Shown: positions 12,834-25,484, counted from the stretch's first letter. The stretch is DNA of 64,000 bases from Ceratodon purpureus (GCA_014871385.1 CM026424.1:11193115-11257114), one strand, 5' to 3'. A program made the numbers and translations. Notes: generated by a model from the sequence alone, not told the origin.

Positions 12834-14880
12834 AGAGGATAGCACAACCATGTTCTAAACAGACCGCATCTGCTTGCAGCTTAGTGGCAATGCAGTGCAC
12901 ATAAGAGGTAATATGTTGTTGATGTGTTCAGGTTTAGGTGGGTTGCCACAAGAGGTAACAACAGATTGTCGAAGCCTTCAGGTTTAGATCGGTTCCCATG
13001 AGAAATAATAATTGAAGAGTTCCACGATTTTTGTTGCGTTTTATAAAGCATTTGTAAAGATTACTATTTTTAATACCCTGTGATACTAGACTATTCTCCT
13101 TTCAAAGACACAAAACTTGAGGGGTTCTCGATTGCAAGAGATTTTACTTGATCCACAAACATCATCTGTTAATTTATGGATCCAAAGTCCATTTTCATGT
13201 GTCGCTCTTGATTTTTACTTGATTCACAATTCATTTTCCTTGTAGTACATACTCACAGCTATGAATTTGTAAATATGGTTTTATGCATCCTATTTTTTTG
13301 AATTTTATTTATTTTAATAGTACTTAAAAAAACATAGAGGCTGTAAAACTCAAAATCCAATGAGATCAATTGTAGCTATTACACAATCATTGTTTTGAAT
13401 AAATCTTAAGACCTAACAAGCAATAGGTTTCACTGGACTTATCACCTTTAGTCAAACCTTCTTGGTCCACTCAATGGATTTGAAAAGCCTTATGTTGCTC
13501 AATTAGTTTCATAAAAGATACATAGTTTATTTATAAAACTTATGTTATTTAATTTTTTGATTTATCTATTTTCCTCATTTTTTTCTCAAAGGAGCAGTAG
13601 TTGATGCTAAAGGTGAAGAAAAATTAGACTACTTTAAGAAAGATGATGAATAACACCTATAGTGCCATGCCTTATCTTAATGGGATGGTTTTTGTTTGTA
13701 TAAACAAAGATTGTTATTCCCAACAAGAACTTTGCAACCCTACACTTTGCAACCCTACACATAGTCTGAGAAGCGCTAAAGAAAGTTGGTTTCCTTTTAA
13801 TGATGCTTAATTCATAAATGATGTTTAATTCATATATGTAGTTGTAAACTCAAACTAGTTTATCAATCATAGATGAGTGACTGAAGATGCTTGTTGTAAA
13901 ACCTAATATACTTGAGGTTATATTTGAGGTGCTCCAATTTAATAAAACAAACATCATAATATTGAAGTATGTATTTCAACATTAATATGAAAGAGGTAAG
14001 AAATAAAGGAAGATCTCAAGTGAGATTTTAGAATGATCTCTATTAATTTATAATTGCTCAATGAGAATCAATAGTTTTAGTATGAAGTGTAAAGTTCTGG
14101 TAAAGTTCACTATTTTAGGACCGTCAAATTTTGTGTCTATAGATTTGATAGTTCCTCAATGAATTGTCTTGGAACTAACCATCTTGGAACCATCTTGCTC
14201 CATTGATTTGAAACTAAACATCTTAGAACCATTTTGCTCCATTGATTTAAAAGATTCAATCACCAAACAAAATACATTTTAAGATTACATACAACCCTAC
14301 TAATTGAGAAAGTAGGTCATTTTGCAAAAATATTGTAAGCATATGCATGATATATAGGATTTTTTTACAAACTCATATTTTGTTAAAAATAGGATAAGAG
14401 ACCGAGAGACTTCTAAAATGTTTGGATTGAAACTCAAAATGCTTTAATTGAATCTCCAAATGCTTCACATGTAGCAAATTTGATGCTTATAATTTCTATT
14501 TTGAGTCTATTGCCAAAGTTAAAGAATCAAAAGCAAAAGACATAAATAAGACAAATTTTCTCCATTTCCAATCAACAAAAAAAGACATTTTTGTAGTTAA
14601 AAGTGTCGGATCTGCTACAACTACCCGCATTGAATCATGTGCTCCAATTAAGTGGATCAAACTTAGACATTGAAGTGTGTACTCCAATTATAAATATGAA
14701 CAAAACAAAGAACACGGTAGAATCACAGATGACACATTTGAATTATTTGTAAAGGCATCCACCCCTCTACCCAATTCTTCTCCCTCCCTCCAAATTTTTA
14801 CGATTAAAAATTTCAATCTATCCAGTATTCTATTTTCGGTCTACAGTAAGATCATGCCGATCCGGTCCGGTCCTTTCCAA
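12834..14880. other. 3' flank of MraY and AT-rich spacer
   Basis: The MraY 3' UTR presumably occupies the first few hundred bases. The rest is AT-rich without a plausible coding frame. A two-copy imperfect tandem duplication of about 50 bp occurs at roughly 14163-14250, built around CATCTTGGAACCATCTTGC and a diverged copy. Another short duplicated phrase lies near 13735-13760. Confidence 0.4.
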
Positions 14881-17344
14881 ATTACAGGTCAAAAACTCAG
14901 GTTTTGAGGGACTTTACAATGGGTAAGAAAGTGGGTGATTAACAAAAAAAACTCTCTCACCAAAAAAAATGGAAACCGAAGCCCTGTATTGACGCCATGC
15001 AAGGCACTTGCATAAGGAGATTGCACTAGAGCTGCGTCTGTAGCGCTCTAGATAGTCTTGGTTCACGAGCCAGATCGCAACCGCCTCGCTGACGCAGCTG
15101 ATCGAGGGCATAATCGCACAACTTCGAAGTGCACAACTCCTTCAGATGGTTCCAACTTCCCTTGTCCATTGTGCAGAAGATGCTTTCTTCCTTTCCTCCA
15201 CACCCGGGCCACTGCCGAAAGCCACTCAAAGCGCCCGCTTTTGGTACTCGAGCCGAAGCAGCAATCACTTTCTCAAAGAGTACTGTAGTTAATTTTCAGT
15301 TATTTACTGATAGAAGCTAGAACACCAGAAGTTTTGTAGAAACAAGTACCAATGAAGTTATGTAGTTGCTCAATTGATAACATGCTTGAGTGCAATCAAT
15401 CTCTGGATGGAGTGGAATGTGGAATGTCAAAAGGTGGAGTTTTCTGTAGAGTGGGACTGGTAGCTTGTCGTTCCCAAGTCGGAGTCTGGCTGAGCATCGT
15501 ACTTGGCCGGCATGGTTTTTCTGTGACGTGATAGGAATTGTGGATGTCTGCAGAGTGGTATGTGGGTTTAGGATTTGTGAAAGTTTGAGGTCGAGAGCTT
15601 AGAGTTGGAGATCTTCACAACTTCTACTGATGTTGCGGTTTTGAGGAAGGAGGGTTTTTTTTTTTTATTAAAAGAAATAACTAGTGCGTATTGTCGTACA
15701 GAGGGATCATCAGAACTGCATAGGGTCTTGGATTAGTTGTGTGATCTAAGAGCTTCAAAGACAAAAGTTCAGTGTTTCAGATGTTGGGAAACACACCTTT
15801 TGAAGGAGATGATCTCAAGTACAGGTGTGAAATTGGCTGCGAAGATACTAAACCTCGCAAACATAGTTCAGATAGCAGACTGCTCATCGGGCCGATTGCT
15901 CTTGTTTGGTGTTCTCTCTTGACTGCATTTCAGTTTTGCAACCACAATAATCTTTTTGTTTCCGCATGAACAAATTTCACCAAGTACACTGACTTATCTT
16001 TGGATGTTGATGTTAACTCTCTAGGGTTTCGAAGACGACGATCAGTGGTAGACATGTTCGGCAAGGGGGTATTAGTGCTGCTCACTGAATCTCAGGGTTT
16101 CCCACCTGCTTCCAGTGGACAGAGGAGAGGCTCTCCACCTGTTCGGCAGTATTCACCAGTCAGTGTGGCGCACCCCGTCAATTTCATCATTTGACAATGA
16201 AGAGGGCGGGCCATGGAGGTCGACAGGAAGACGGTGGCCCATGTCCAACTAGAACTCAAGTGCAATTGTGATGGTATTGATACAAATATGCTTGAAGTTC
16301 TTCCAACAGGCTTGTTCAAAAAAGGGTTCTATTCTCTCACACGTCAATGAACTAAGCCTTCCCATATGTAACTGATCACTCGTCTTTGTTACAGCATTGG
16401 AATGGTCATCTCTGTTTTTGTATCTATGATTATGTGAATTGTGATATGTCATGCCTTGGACGAGGTTGAGGTCTGCACTGAACAATTTGCATTGCATAGA
16501 TAAGAAATAGACAATTTATATAGATGCCTCTATGGTAACGTCATTCATATATTCATGTAGAATAGTCATAGACTACGGTAGGAGAGTGTGATCGAAGGGA
16601 GTCCAGGAGTTCTAGTGGAGTTCTTCTTGTTGAATTTTTGCAGCCTTCGCTTGGAGAGTTTTTCGTTGGCCCTGCATTTTAGTGGAGATATATCTGTGTT
16701 TGACGGTAGGATTCGGGTTCGTTTGCTTTCAAGAGTTTCAGGAGAGTGACTTAGATGGGTTCGTATCAGTTTCTGTGGTTTTCTGATTTGATCGTGTACT
16801 GTTAGATGACTTTGAATTATTGTGTTGGGCAGTGAGGGGTTTTGTTGGAGAACCTCACGCTTTTGTTCTTGTCATAGCAAGGGAGGTTGTTGTAAAGTAT
16901 GTCGAGCTATGGCGCAGAGCTGCACTTGACATTAAAATGATGTATTGTGCTTTGCATTTTGGCAAAGCTGTCGGTATAGAGGAAGTGTGCACATGTTGGA
17001 GAAAGAAATCTGTGTTCGTTATGCCCACCTGTAGAGCTATTCAGCACCTGCTTGCTTTCTGGTCCTTGAATTGTTTCGTAGGGACGCGTTACGTGAAGGC
17101 ACTTTTACAAATCATCAGTCTTCTTTAAAAAATTTGAGATGGTCGATGGTGGGTTGGTTTTGAAGTGAAGTAGTGGAGGTTTTTCTAGGGTTTGAACGAT
17201 CTGATTTGTGCTATATTGTGGTGCTTCATTCGCCACGGGTTGGTCGCATTTTACAGCAGATCTAGTTGATCGTCAGGTGTATTTGTTTGCTTGTATCGTA
17301 CAATGCTGTGAAAGCTTGCCTTACCATCTTCTTTGGTTGTTCAG
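14881..17344. other. Non-coding region upstream of the DDI1 remnant and CLSY gene
   Basis: Base composition rises compared with the spacer before it, and the sequence has the G/T-rich texture of plant 5' UTR introns, especially at 15400-17300. A run of about twelve Ts lies near 15655. No frame gives a recognisable protein. It may contain the promoter and untranslated first exons of the CLSY gene, or transcribed remains of the upstream part of a DDI1 copy; neither can be proved from sequence alone. Confidence 0.3.
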
Positions 17345-17818
17345 AAAAATGTGGATGAGAACTGGGAGGCTGCACTTGAATATAACTCTGAAGCCTTCGC
17401 TCGTGTGGTATAAGTTCCTTCTTGGCTTATTCATATATGCAACTATAACCTATCTTCCTGTTAGTGTCCAAGAATGTCTTTCAAGAACCATGGTTTTCTT
17501 CACGGATATGGTTTCTAGAAACATGTTTGTTTTCGTTTTGCCATTGGCGAAGGAACTAGGCTGCCCTTCTTATTTGTACTCAACTGATTGTAGTCTGGAT
17601 TAGCATTTGGTTACAGGATTAGGAAGCAATGGCCTCTTAATTTGACATTGAAGCCTAAGCGAAGCTGAGAAACATGCTCTAATACGGATTTTATTTTCCA
17701 GATTATGCTCTATGTTGACATGGAGGTTGATGGCTTCCCTTTGAAGGCGTTTGTAGACAGTGGCGCACAGAGCACCATTATTTCTAAAACATGTCCTGCG
17801 ATAGAGGATTTACGGTAA
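17345..17818 (+). pseudogene. DDI1-like fragment (retropepsin-fold ubiquitin shuttle), two exons
   Basis: Two short blocks match DNA-damage-inducible protein 1, a proteasome shuttle with an aspartyl protease domain of retroviral-protease fold. Exon 17345-17407 encodes the segment just before the protease, with VDENWEAALEY and SEAFARV, and ends at a GT donor. Exon 17702-17815 follows a TTTTCCAG acceptor and encodes the start of the protease, [20 protein letters not shown] and then AQSTIIS, including the DSGA active-site motif. After SKTC the frame degenerates and hits TAA at 17816. The rest of the protease, the UBL and the UBA domains are absent, so this is a partial gene duplicate with its intron retained, not a processed copy. 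It could be transcribed as part of the CLSY 5' leader. Confidence 0.75.
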
Positions 17819-18009
17819 CAGCACCAGTATGACGTCTGCTTTCTCCGGACATAGGTGCAAAGTATGTTTTTCTTCATTGGTGCATGCTCTTCGATCTCTC
17901 TCCTGATCGTCAATATGACTTCGCAAGCAAGTTGGGTGTGGTGTGTCTTCGTTGTTTCTTATGAAAATCAAAACTGGATTTTCTTAGGGTTCAAAAGTGA
18001 GGAGAGTAC

Positions 18010-21000
18010 ATGGCAAGAGATCAGAAAAGGAAACGAACTTGGGGGCAGTTCGTGTCAAGGAAGAGACACAGCTATCATGGGGAGTATTGTTCTACATCGA
18101 TACTTTACTCCAAGCAGGATGGCTCTGCTGCTCATTTCTCCCCTGAGAGTTTCTCTGATGACACAAGTAGTTTCTCTGATGACACAAGTGAAGCTACATG
18201 TGATGTGGTTGTCGACATAGGTGTTGAAAAGCCAAGCAGTCATGGGGAGTACATCCTGTACCCATACTGTTCTGCATCCATCCTGTATTGCAAGCAGGAT
18301 GGATCCGTTCATTTATCCCCTGATAGCTTTTGTGATGACACAAGAGAAGCTACTGCTCATCTGGACATTGCTGTCGAGAAGCCCGGTGAGAATGCTCGGA
18401 ATTTTTTATTTTTCATTCATGACAATTAAGCATCTTATGCATATTGCAAATCAACTAGCTGTGTCATTTGTTTTTGCGCGCAGCATTTCCTGTAATACTT
18501 GCGGCCATGCTTACTTACCTAAATCTTATGCAGCCATAATGAACTCTTGGAACAGACTTAGAAGCATATTCGAGTCAAGATGGGTCGTGGTGGGATGTTG
18601 ACATCTTGGAGTCTACGAGTCAACATAAATACCTCAAGGTACATTATGCGGGATTTCCCGAGCAAGATGATGAGTGGATACCCATTACTCATCTCCGGAT
18701 GCGCTCGAGACCTTGTGAATTTTCACATGACTATTGCGATGATATATATCCTGGGATTGATGTGAGTGTAATGACTTGGCATCCGCATTCTTATGAAGAT
18801 TCAGAGGTACCTCTTACTACACCCCCATTCCAACTAGCTCTTTGCTGGACCTTGATAATGCTTATCAGCAAGTACAAATACGTGGTTGACGCTTCTACAC
18901 TAATGTCGTGGAGTGCATGGCTGAATATTCAGCACATGGCTGCTTTCAGATAGGAAAGTTCAATCGATCCTGAAAATTGTAATAATGGCCAGCGCTTTCT
19001 AACAGCTTGTACTACATGTTTTACAAATCAGGCAATGTGGTTCGATGCGAAGGTAATCAGCATTAAGAGAAAGCCACACTCCTCTAATTCGTGCGAGTGT
19101 TTATTCCGAATAGCTCTCTACGAGATCCCGAAGAATCTTCCTACAGACTGGAGCAGACGGAAGCTCTTGCCAGTTTCCCCAGAGGCCGTGGCTCTCAAGG
19201 AAATTACCACTATGAGAGAAGCCAAAGACATAGAATTTGAAGAAATCATATCGGCCTCCTTAACAAATACGATCAGCAGCAGTCCAAGAATTTGGGTAAC
19301 AGATGGAAAATGTTGGTACTCCACTTTACAATCAGCAAGACCTGCATTCGAGATCTCTCATGGCCTTGATGACGACTATGCGGAATACTTGGAGCGACTG
19401 CTGTTATGTCAACCTCTCGAGCAAGAGCAAATAAGGCCCAAGAAAGTTGGTAGCACTGAGCCTGCGTTTCGGAAAAATGTTGCTGTTCCTAAGGCTACTG
19501 CGAAAGAGATCACTTACGCTGACTTATTTTTCAAAAACATGGAGTTGGTACAATGTGATGATTCGTCAGAGAATCTGATTCAGGATTCTGACGACGAGTC
19601 AGGCTTGTTGCCATCGTGGAATCCCCTCGAGCTGAATCGCTACGTGGATCCTGAGCCTGTGCCGGATCCATATGAAGATGTTTGGGAGGATATGCAGGCT
19701 ATGCTCGAGAGCACTCGCAAGGTGTGTGATAGGCAATGTGCAGATGTACCTCTTCTCTGATTTCTGTCCTGTTTGAATGGCCTGCATCTTTGTTTCGTTG
19801 CTTATAATTGTCGTCTTCAGTACCCAAAAATGCATGTGCGACTATCGTGCTTGATGGATAACCGTGCTTCTCAGGAGGAGGACAATGAAAAGCTGGGGTC
19901 CAGCACAATCGAAGAGTCCGACTGGTCATGTTGGCCCGGGGAGCATACTGTGGAATTTAATCCAGCTCTTGGCGAAGTGTGTGCAGAGTGTGGTTTGGTT
20001 CTGCTGGGGATACAGGATATGTGGACGTGGGATGTAAGAATTTCTTGCACTCTTTTAATAGTGTTTTGGAGGCTTCATATCGTTTCCTGTTGTAGATAGC
20101 CAGACTCAATGATGGATTGGTGATGTTCGATAGTCAATTGTTTATCTTAACCAGACTAGTTATTCTGAGTGTGTCATCGAAGCCACTTCCCAGGAGAGGT
20201 GGTTGCATCTCAATTGCGTTTCTGATGAATCTGTCCAGTGTCCCATGTCTACCTCCATTACTGAGTGAAAATGTGGGCTACAGAACGCCAAACGGATCTC
20301 ACCAGCGGAGGGTGATTGTGATAACGATGACGACAATAGTATTTCTGATTACTATGAGTTTGCCAGTGTCTGGGATTCTAATGACGACAAAATCATAGAA
20401 GAGAGCAAGAGCGAAGGCGGATTATTATTTGACCTGGTTCCTGACCTTGCGAAGCAAATGCAAAAGCATCAGAAAGAAGGGTTTCTATTTCTATGGCGTA
20501 ACTTGGCTGGGCACGATTGTAACGGAAACTTGTGTTCTCCGCCAATAAAGCCAGGAGGATGCATTCTGTCTCATGCTCCCGGGACCGGGAAGACGTTTGT
20601 GATCATTAGTTTTCTGCAGAGCTACATGAAGGTTGGATGCTAATCCTTTCAGTACTAGGGGCTCTCTTCTTCGATGCTTGTTAAACCGACCATACTTGAC
20701 ATGTTATATGAGGATTGTCTGTTCAAAAGCGACCCTCTGTCAACACTAGTGAAACATTTATGCGGAGCGAGAGCTGTTTTAAGGTAGGACTTGTTTCAAG
20801 TGGAAGTTGTAATTTCTTTGTACATGTACTTGAAGTGGCTGATGCTTGATATCTGTTCTATGCGTTCAGAAAAATCCAGAATGTCGACCGGTTATAGTTG
20901 CACCTAAAATCATGCTGAAACCGTGGGAGAACGAATTTCGGAAATGGAATATTGATATTCCGGTGTATAATTTCGATGGTGATGCTGCACGTGAGCAAGG

Positions 21001-23564
21001 AAAAATAATTTTCCATAAGCACATGGCGGCTGGAGTTGTTCAATTTGACGTATCAACAAAGAAGAACATTCTTAGCGTCTATCGAGAGGTACTTGAGTCA
21101 TACCAGTCTGCTCCATGATTCACTTTTTGTTCCATCTGCTCTTTATTCCAAGTTGCCTAGAAGCATTGCGGACATTGTCCAACGGCCACTAGCACGTAAA
21201 TTCGATGCCGTGTCTTACTCCTATGTCGCAGGCAATGCTGCTGGAATGGCTGACTGCACCAAGTGTGCTGCTCATAAGTTACCAAACGTTCAGCTCGTTG
21301 ACATTTGGCGACGTCGGTGTTGGAGGAATAAAGACCATACTTCTAGAGCGTCCAAGCATTGTTGTGCTTGATGAAGGGCATTATGCCCGAAATTTTAAGT
21401 CACGCGTTAAAGGACAGCTGATGGCTATCAAGACTCCACTGCGAGTAATGCTATCAGGTTTTACTCAGTTTCTTCTTGTTCCTTATTTCTTCCAAGAGGT
21501 CATTGTACTCGCGGGGCACTGCGCAGGGAGGTGCGCTTTCGAAATATATTAATGTGGTCCAGTGATTAGTTCTGACTGTGAACTACCGCATTGGCACTAT
21601 CAGGTACTCTATTCCAAAACAACTTCGAGGAGCTGTACACATGCCTCAACCTTGTGCGGCCCGGATTTGTTAAAACGTGTGCTCAGAGCGCTGGTCTCAA
21701 GTTGAATGTGCAGCAGGTGCTAGACTCTTTCTTTCCTTAATGATTCAGTTGTTATCCTGTTCGACCACCCTAAGCCAATTTATATGTTCATGAAGCATCC
21801 TACACCTAATTTAGCTACCACAATTATTAGCCTTCCTTCTAAGATAACTATCAAGACCAACTAGAGAATATCAACCTCCATGCACAGAGGTTGACAGAAT
21901 ACCTGATGTGGTACAAATGCTGTTCTTGAGGTGGTCTGTCATTTAACTTGAATTGAGCTGCAAACTGAACCCCAGAGTGACGTTGAGAACAAGCGATCTA
22001 CAACTCAATCGGAGAGGGAAGCTGCTCAAGTTGCGGAACAAGCGGCAAGGAAATTGTTCATCGACGAGATTGGTAACAAGATTGACAGGGAACAACTGGC
22101 CAAATCTTCTCCAGAGGGCTTGGCTCAGGGCCTTAAACTACTACGCCGATTGACCACTCCCTTTGTACATCATTACACGGGCGGGGTTCTGCGAGAGCAG
22201 CTTCCTCCCCTGCGAGAGTTCGTTATTGTGCTGCAACCTGGAGCCTTGCAGAAAAAGGTGATTGCAAAAGTGGCTGAAAGGATTCTGGAGAAGAACAATC
22301 TCGAGAGGGAGGGTTTGATGTCTTTAGTTTGTATCCATCCATATCTGCTCTTACAACACAGTGTTGGGAAAAATTTCACCGATGTGCTGCCACAAGAGGT
22401 AACGAAATCTTACCACCGAATCTCATATCTCTGCTTCTGGTAACTATATGCGGGTAGATTTACATTCTGATAAAGCGGGGTCCCGGAATGTCTCACTTGT
22501 TCCAGAAGTATAGGAATGCCATCATCTTTCCAGTTTCATGCGATGGTTTTCATTCTTACTTGCGTGATTGGGAAACATGTTCTGTCATGCAGGAGGTGAT
22601 GCAAGCTGCCATGGAAGACCCAGAAGTTGGGGTGAAGACACGGTTTGTGTTGAATCTACTGGAGACATTACAACATGGACAGGAGAAGGAGAAAACCCTC
22701 GTCTTCTGTGTGCACTTAGACCCCCTTATGCTACTAGAGAAGATGCTGGAAACTCAATTTGGTTGGGTTCGGGAGCAAGAAATCTTGCAAATTGACGGGA
22801 AGGTCGCGTCGGGTGAGAGGCAAAGCATCATCGAACGGTTTAATGATCCACGAGGCAAGGCCCGCGTGTTGCTGTTGTCGACCAAAGCTTGTGGGGAGGG
22901 TATCACTCTCACGGGAGCTTCTCGGGTTGTTTTTATGGACGTTCTTTGGAATCCCGCTGTACGACGACAGGCCATTCATCGCGCATTCCGCATCGGACAG
23001 ACCAAGGTTGTTCAAGTATACAGCCTAGTGATTGAAGGTGAACAACTCTTCCAAGAATCAAACTCTTATTTCGGATAGAAACAACTATCAAATGAATTAT
23101 TGCTTGATCTTTGTGTGCTGACGTTTTCCAAATTGTGGGCTGGAATGCTAGGCTCTCTCGAGGAATGCAAGTACCGGACTATGGTCTGGAAGGACTGGAA
23201 ATCCCAGACCATTTTCCACTCAAGTTCAGAAGAGGGCCATGAAAATGTGAAGAAGAGCAATGGTTTTTGGCGAATGAAGAAACAATCCAGCAAAGATGCC
23301 GTGCTCAATGAGCTGGAGCGACAGGATGCTGCATTGGACCGACCAGCATTCAAGCATGTATTTAGGCATGGTGGTCTGTTCGATGATGAGTATGCCGACG
23401 ACCCGGAGGGCGAAGGTGCAGATGCAAGAGACTGGTTGCGTGGCATTGAGGATGATATGCTACCTTCTTATTCCGACAGTATGGATTCTGACGTTGATGA
23501 CGGCACTCTCGATATGGATCTGGATACAGATATCCTCACAACGCCAAGTTTGGTTGAACTTTAA
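18010..23564 (+). CDS. CLSY: CLASSY/DRD1-type SNF2 chromatin remodeller
   Basis: CLSY/DRD1 proteins are plant nuclear SNF2 ATPases that help recruit Pol IV or Pol V in RNA-directed DNA methylation. Exons: 18010-18385, 18562-18806, 19032-19721, 19821-20033, 20284-20631, 20870-21088, 21232-21457, 21604-21716, 21958-22398, 22593-23037, 23152-23564, giving about 1242 residues, typical of the family. A TGA lies four codons before the ATG, supporting the start. The second exon could begin at 18556 instead. The N-terminus has two copies of a 50-residue repeat, then the family's plant-specific domain (RKPHSSNSCEC, and a CxxCG zinc-like motif near residue 500). Helicase motifs: Walker A HAPGTGKT, motif II LDEGH, motif III SGTLFQNN, motif V STKACGEGITLTGA and motif VI RQAIHRAFRIGQ. 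The C-terminus is acidic. The SNF2 assignment is certain; CLSY versus DRD1 subgroup is inferred. Confidence 0.93.
18070..18384 (+). repeat. Two-copy 50-residue coding duplication in the CLSY N-terminus
   Basis: Residues 21-75 and 76-125 are copies of one unit: HGEY, then SILY-KQDGS, then SP-SF-DDT, EAT and VEKP in both. Copy 1 also holds a 21-bp internal tandem duplication giving SFSDDTS twice (about 18148-18189). DNA similarity between the two copies is still obvious, so the duplication is not ancient. Confidence 0.85.
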
Positions 23565-25061
23565 GCCAATGAGAAGGGCAACGTTCAATCCTCAATGCAC
23601 TTCTTTATCGACTGAAGGGAACGAACTACTCAATCTCTAATTTCATCTAGACCAGTTTCCGAAGAGTCTTGTCTCATGTTGGAACTATAACAATATGGAC
23701 AGGAATTTTCCTGTCAAAAGTGACCGTCACACATCTTTTGACACGGTGAGTTTATTCACCGAATAGAGTACAGTATAGGAAGGGTCACACCGAGTCTAGG
23801 CGTTTACACAGAGATTTCACGAATGCAACGCTTTCGTTTAAATCACAATGTAAAAATTACTTCTTAGTGAGTACTAAACGTGGGGAATTGGCACCTTGAG
23901 GAGCCGGGGAGCAGGTGAGCCCTGGCTCCGACCAAATTTCACCCTTCACAGGTATTCGGCTGCTCTGTCGAGTCCTAGCGATGAGGAAAGATGATGCTGG
24001 TTCTTCCTGGCCTTGACTTGTGGCATAAGCATGTCCATAGCTGCCAAAAGATGTAAAGAATTCATGTTAAAAGAGTCATTGCAGCAACCCCACTGGAAGT
24101 GACCACCACCGTAGCCAGAACCAAGCCCACGAGGACGTCTAAGCTTGTCCCCGTGTTATCCTCCACTCAAGAAAGTAGTGTAGAAGAAATACTACCCAAA
24201 TTCGTTTGCCACCATCAGTCGTCTGATGACCTTGACAACGATAGTGCATCCGGGGTGGCATCAATCAGTAAATGCAGCGAGTTCAAATTACGCTTGAGGG
24301 ATTTTCTCAACAATTTAACAGTATCATTTGCATCAGCTGGATTTAAAGAGGCTTTCCGCAGTTTTTCTTTGTTCTTTGTGTGTTTGATTTCTACGCTGTA
24401 GAAGAATAATGCAAGGTAGAGCAGACGAAATAAAGCAGTTACGATTGCAAGGATTGTGGAATATTTGTACAGGTCCTCGACGTTGTAGAAGGCAGTAGAT
24501 CGCCACCCAAGTGAAACAAGAGGCCCTACATTAATGTCTGTTTAAGAATCAGGGAGACGAGTATTGCTCACAAATATTTCCAAGCATTCAGAAAATTACT
24601 GAATGCTTGGTTTTCCCGGTGAAAGACAGGGTTAGATTCATGCCACCACAATAGCTACTTCGATGCATTGGAAAGGATATATCTGACACTAATATGTCGT
24701 CTCCAACTCTAGATCAGAATTTGGAATATAATCTAACTGTATCTCGAACAAGGCATTACTACAAGATCTATCAAAGATGTTATTTACAATGATTGTGTTC
24801 CGTTTCCTACCGTATGCTAAAATATGAAGAAACTAACCCTGCCAGACTGCGGACTGAGAGAGAAAACCCAAATCCGTCACTATACCCCAAAACCAACTTA
24901 ATCTTCAACTGACAGAATCTAAAAATCAATATGTTCAAAATGATAAGATAAAGACGGTTTTAAGCGTAGTAACAGCTTTAGGTGACAGTTGTGAAGGCAC
25001 CGGATCAGCTTGCAAGCATTTCGAGTTTGGATTCGCGCAGGCGAGGATTTGAGCTGCGGCG
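23565..25061. other. CLSY 3' flank and TMEM234 upstream region
   Basis: No supported gene. The CLSY 3' UTR probably ends in the first few hundred bases. A 100-codon frame at 24099-24401 is open but resembles no family I know and lacks a convincing context. A near-perfect inverted repeat around AAGCATTCAG is visible at about 24572-24610. The last 150 bases before the TMEM234 start become GC-rich and probably hold its promoter and 5' UTR. Confidence 0.35.
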
Positions 25062-25484
25062 ATGGCGGTGGTGGGATGGCTGCTGGCCATCGGGACAGTG
25101 TGGGGGATCACGAACGCGCTCATCAAGCGGGGCGCGCTGATCGCCGACGAGGCCAAGCGCACAGCAGCGGCGAAGACGGAGAACAGTGAGAGGAGCATGT
25201 TGGGGAGTTTTCTTGGGGACTGGATCCAGTTGCTGTGCGTGTGGCAGTACTCGCTCCCGTTCCTGCTTAACCTCTCCATGTCCGTCCTGTTCGTGATCAA
25301 GCTCGGGGACAGTCCTATTACGCTCGCAGTGCCGGTCACGAACGCCACCACGTTCGCCGTCACGGCCGTCGCGGGCGCTGCGCTCGGGGAGAAGATGCGG
25401 GCTCTCGAAACCCTAGTTGGCGTCGTGCTTATTGTCGCCGGCGTCACGCTTTGCATTTCGCCGCCGATTAAAGGTTTCTCATGA
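25062..25484 (+). CDS. TMEM234-like small multi-span membrane protein
   Basis: A 140-residue intronless frame. It is mostly hydrophobic, with about four predicted spans: an N-terminal one starting VVGWLLAIGTVWGITNALIK, then segments near residues 60-80, 88-110 and 118-135. The sequence AVPVTNATTFAVTAVAGAAL followed by GEKM matches the conserved core of the TMEM234 family, which belongs to the drug/metabolite (EamA-like) transporter superfamily and is about this length in animals and plants. The biochemical function is unknown; a transport role is inference from the superfamily. The start fits well: it follows GGCG and precedes the hydrophobic segment. The gene is strikingly GC-rich in its third codon positions compared with the multi-exon neighbours. 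It converges with the GDH gene. Confidence 0.85.
   Translation: MAVVGWLLAIGTVWGITNALIKRGALIADEAKRTAAAKTENSERSMLGSFLGDWIQLLCVWQYSLPFLLNLSMSVLFVIKLGDSPITLAVPVTNATTFAVTAVAGAALGEKMRALETLVGVVLIVAGVTLCISPPIKGFS

Noticed and set aside
17345..17818. A functional DDI1 gene or a retroviral protease
   Set aside because: Only the linker and first strand of the protease are present before a frame break and stop. The flanking residues ([21 protein letters not shown]) are those of cellular DDI1.
24099..24401. Possible 100-residue gene between CLSY and the TMEM234-like gene
   Set aside because: No recognised motif, no clear splice partners, and composition like a 3' UTR; not enough support to annotate.
24935..25456. 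173-codon frame antisense to the TMEM234-like gene
   Set aside because: It mirrors the GC-rich plus-strand gene; the membrane-protein pattern is on the plus strand.
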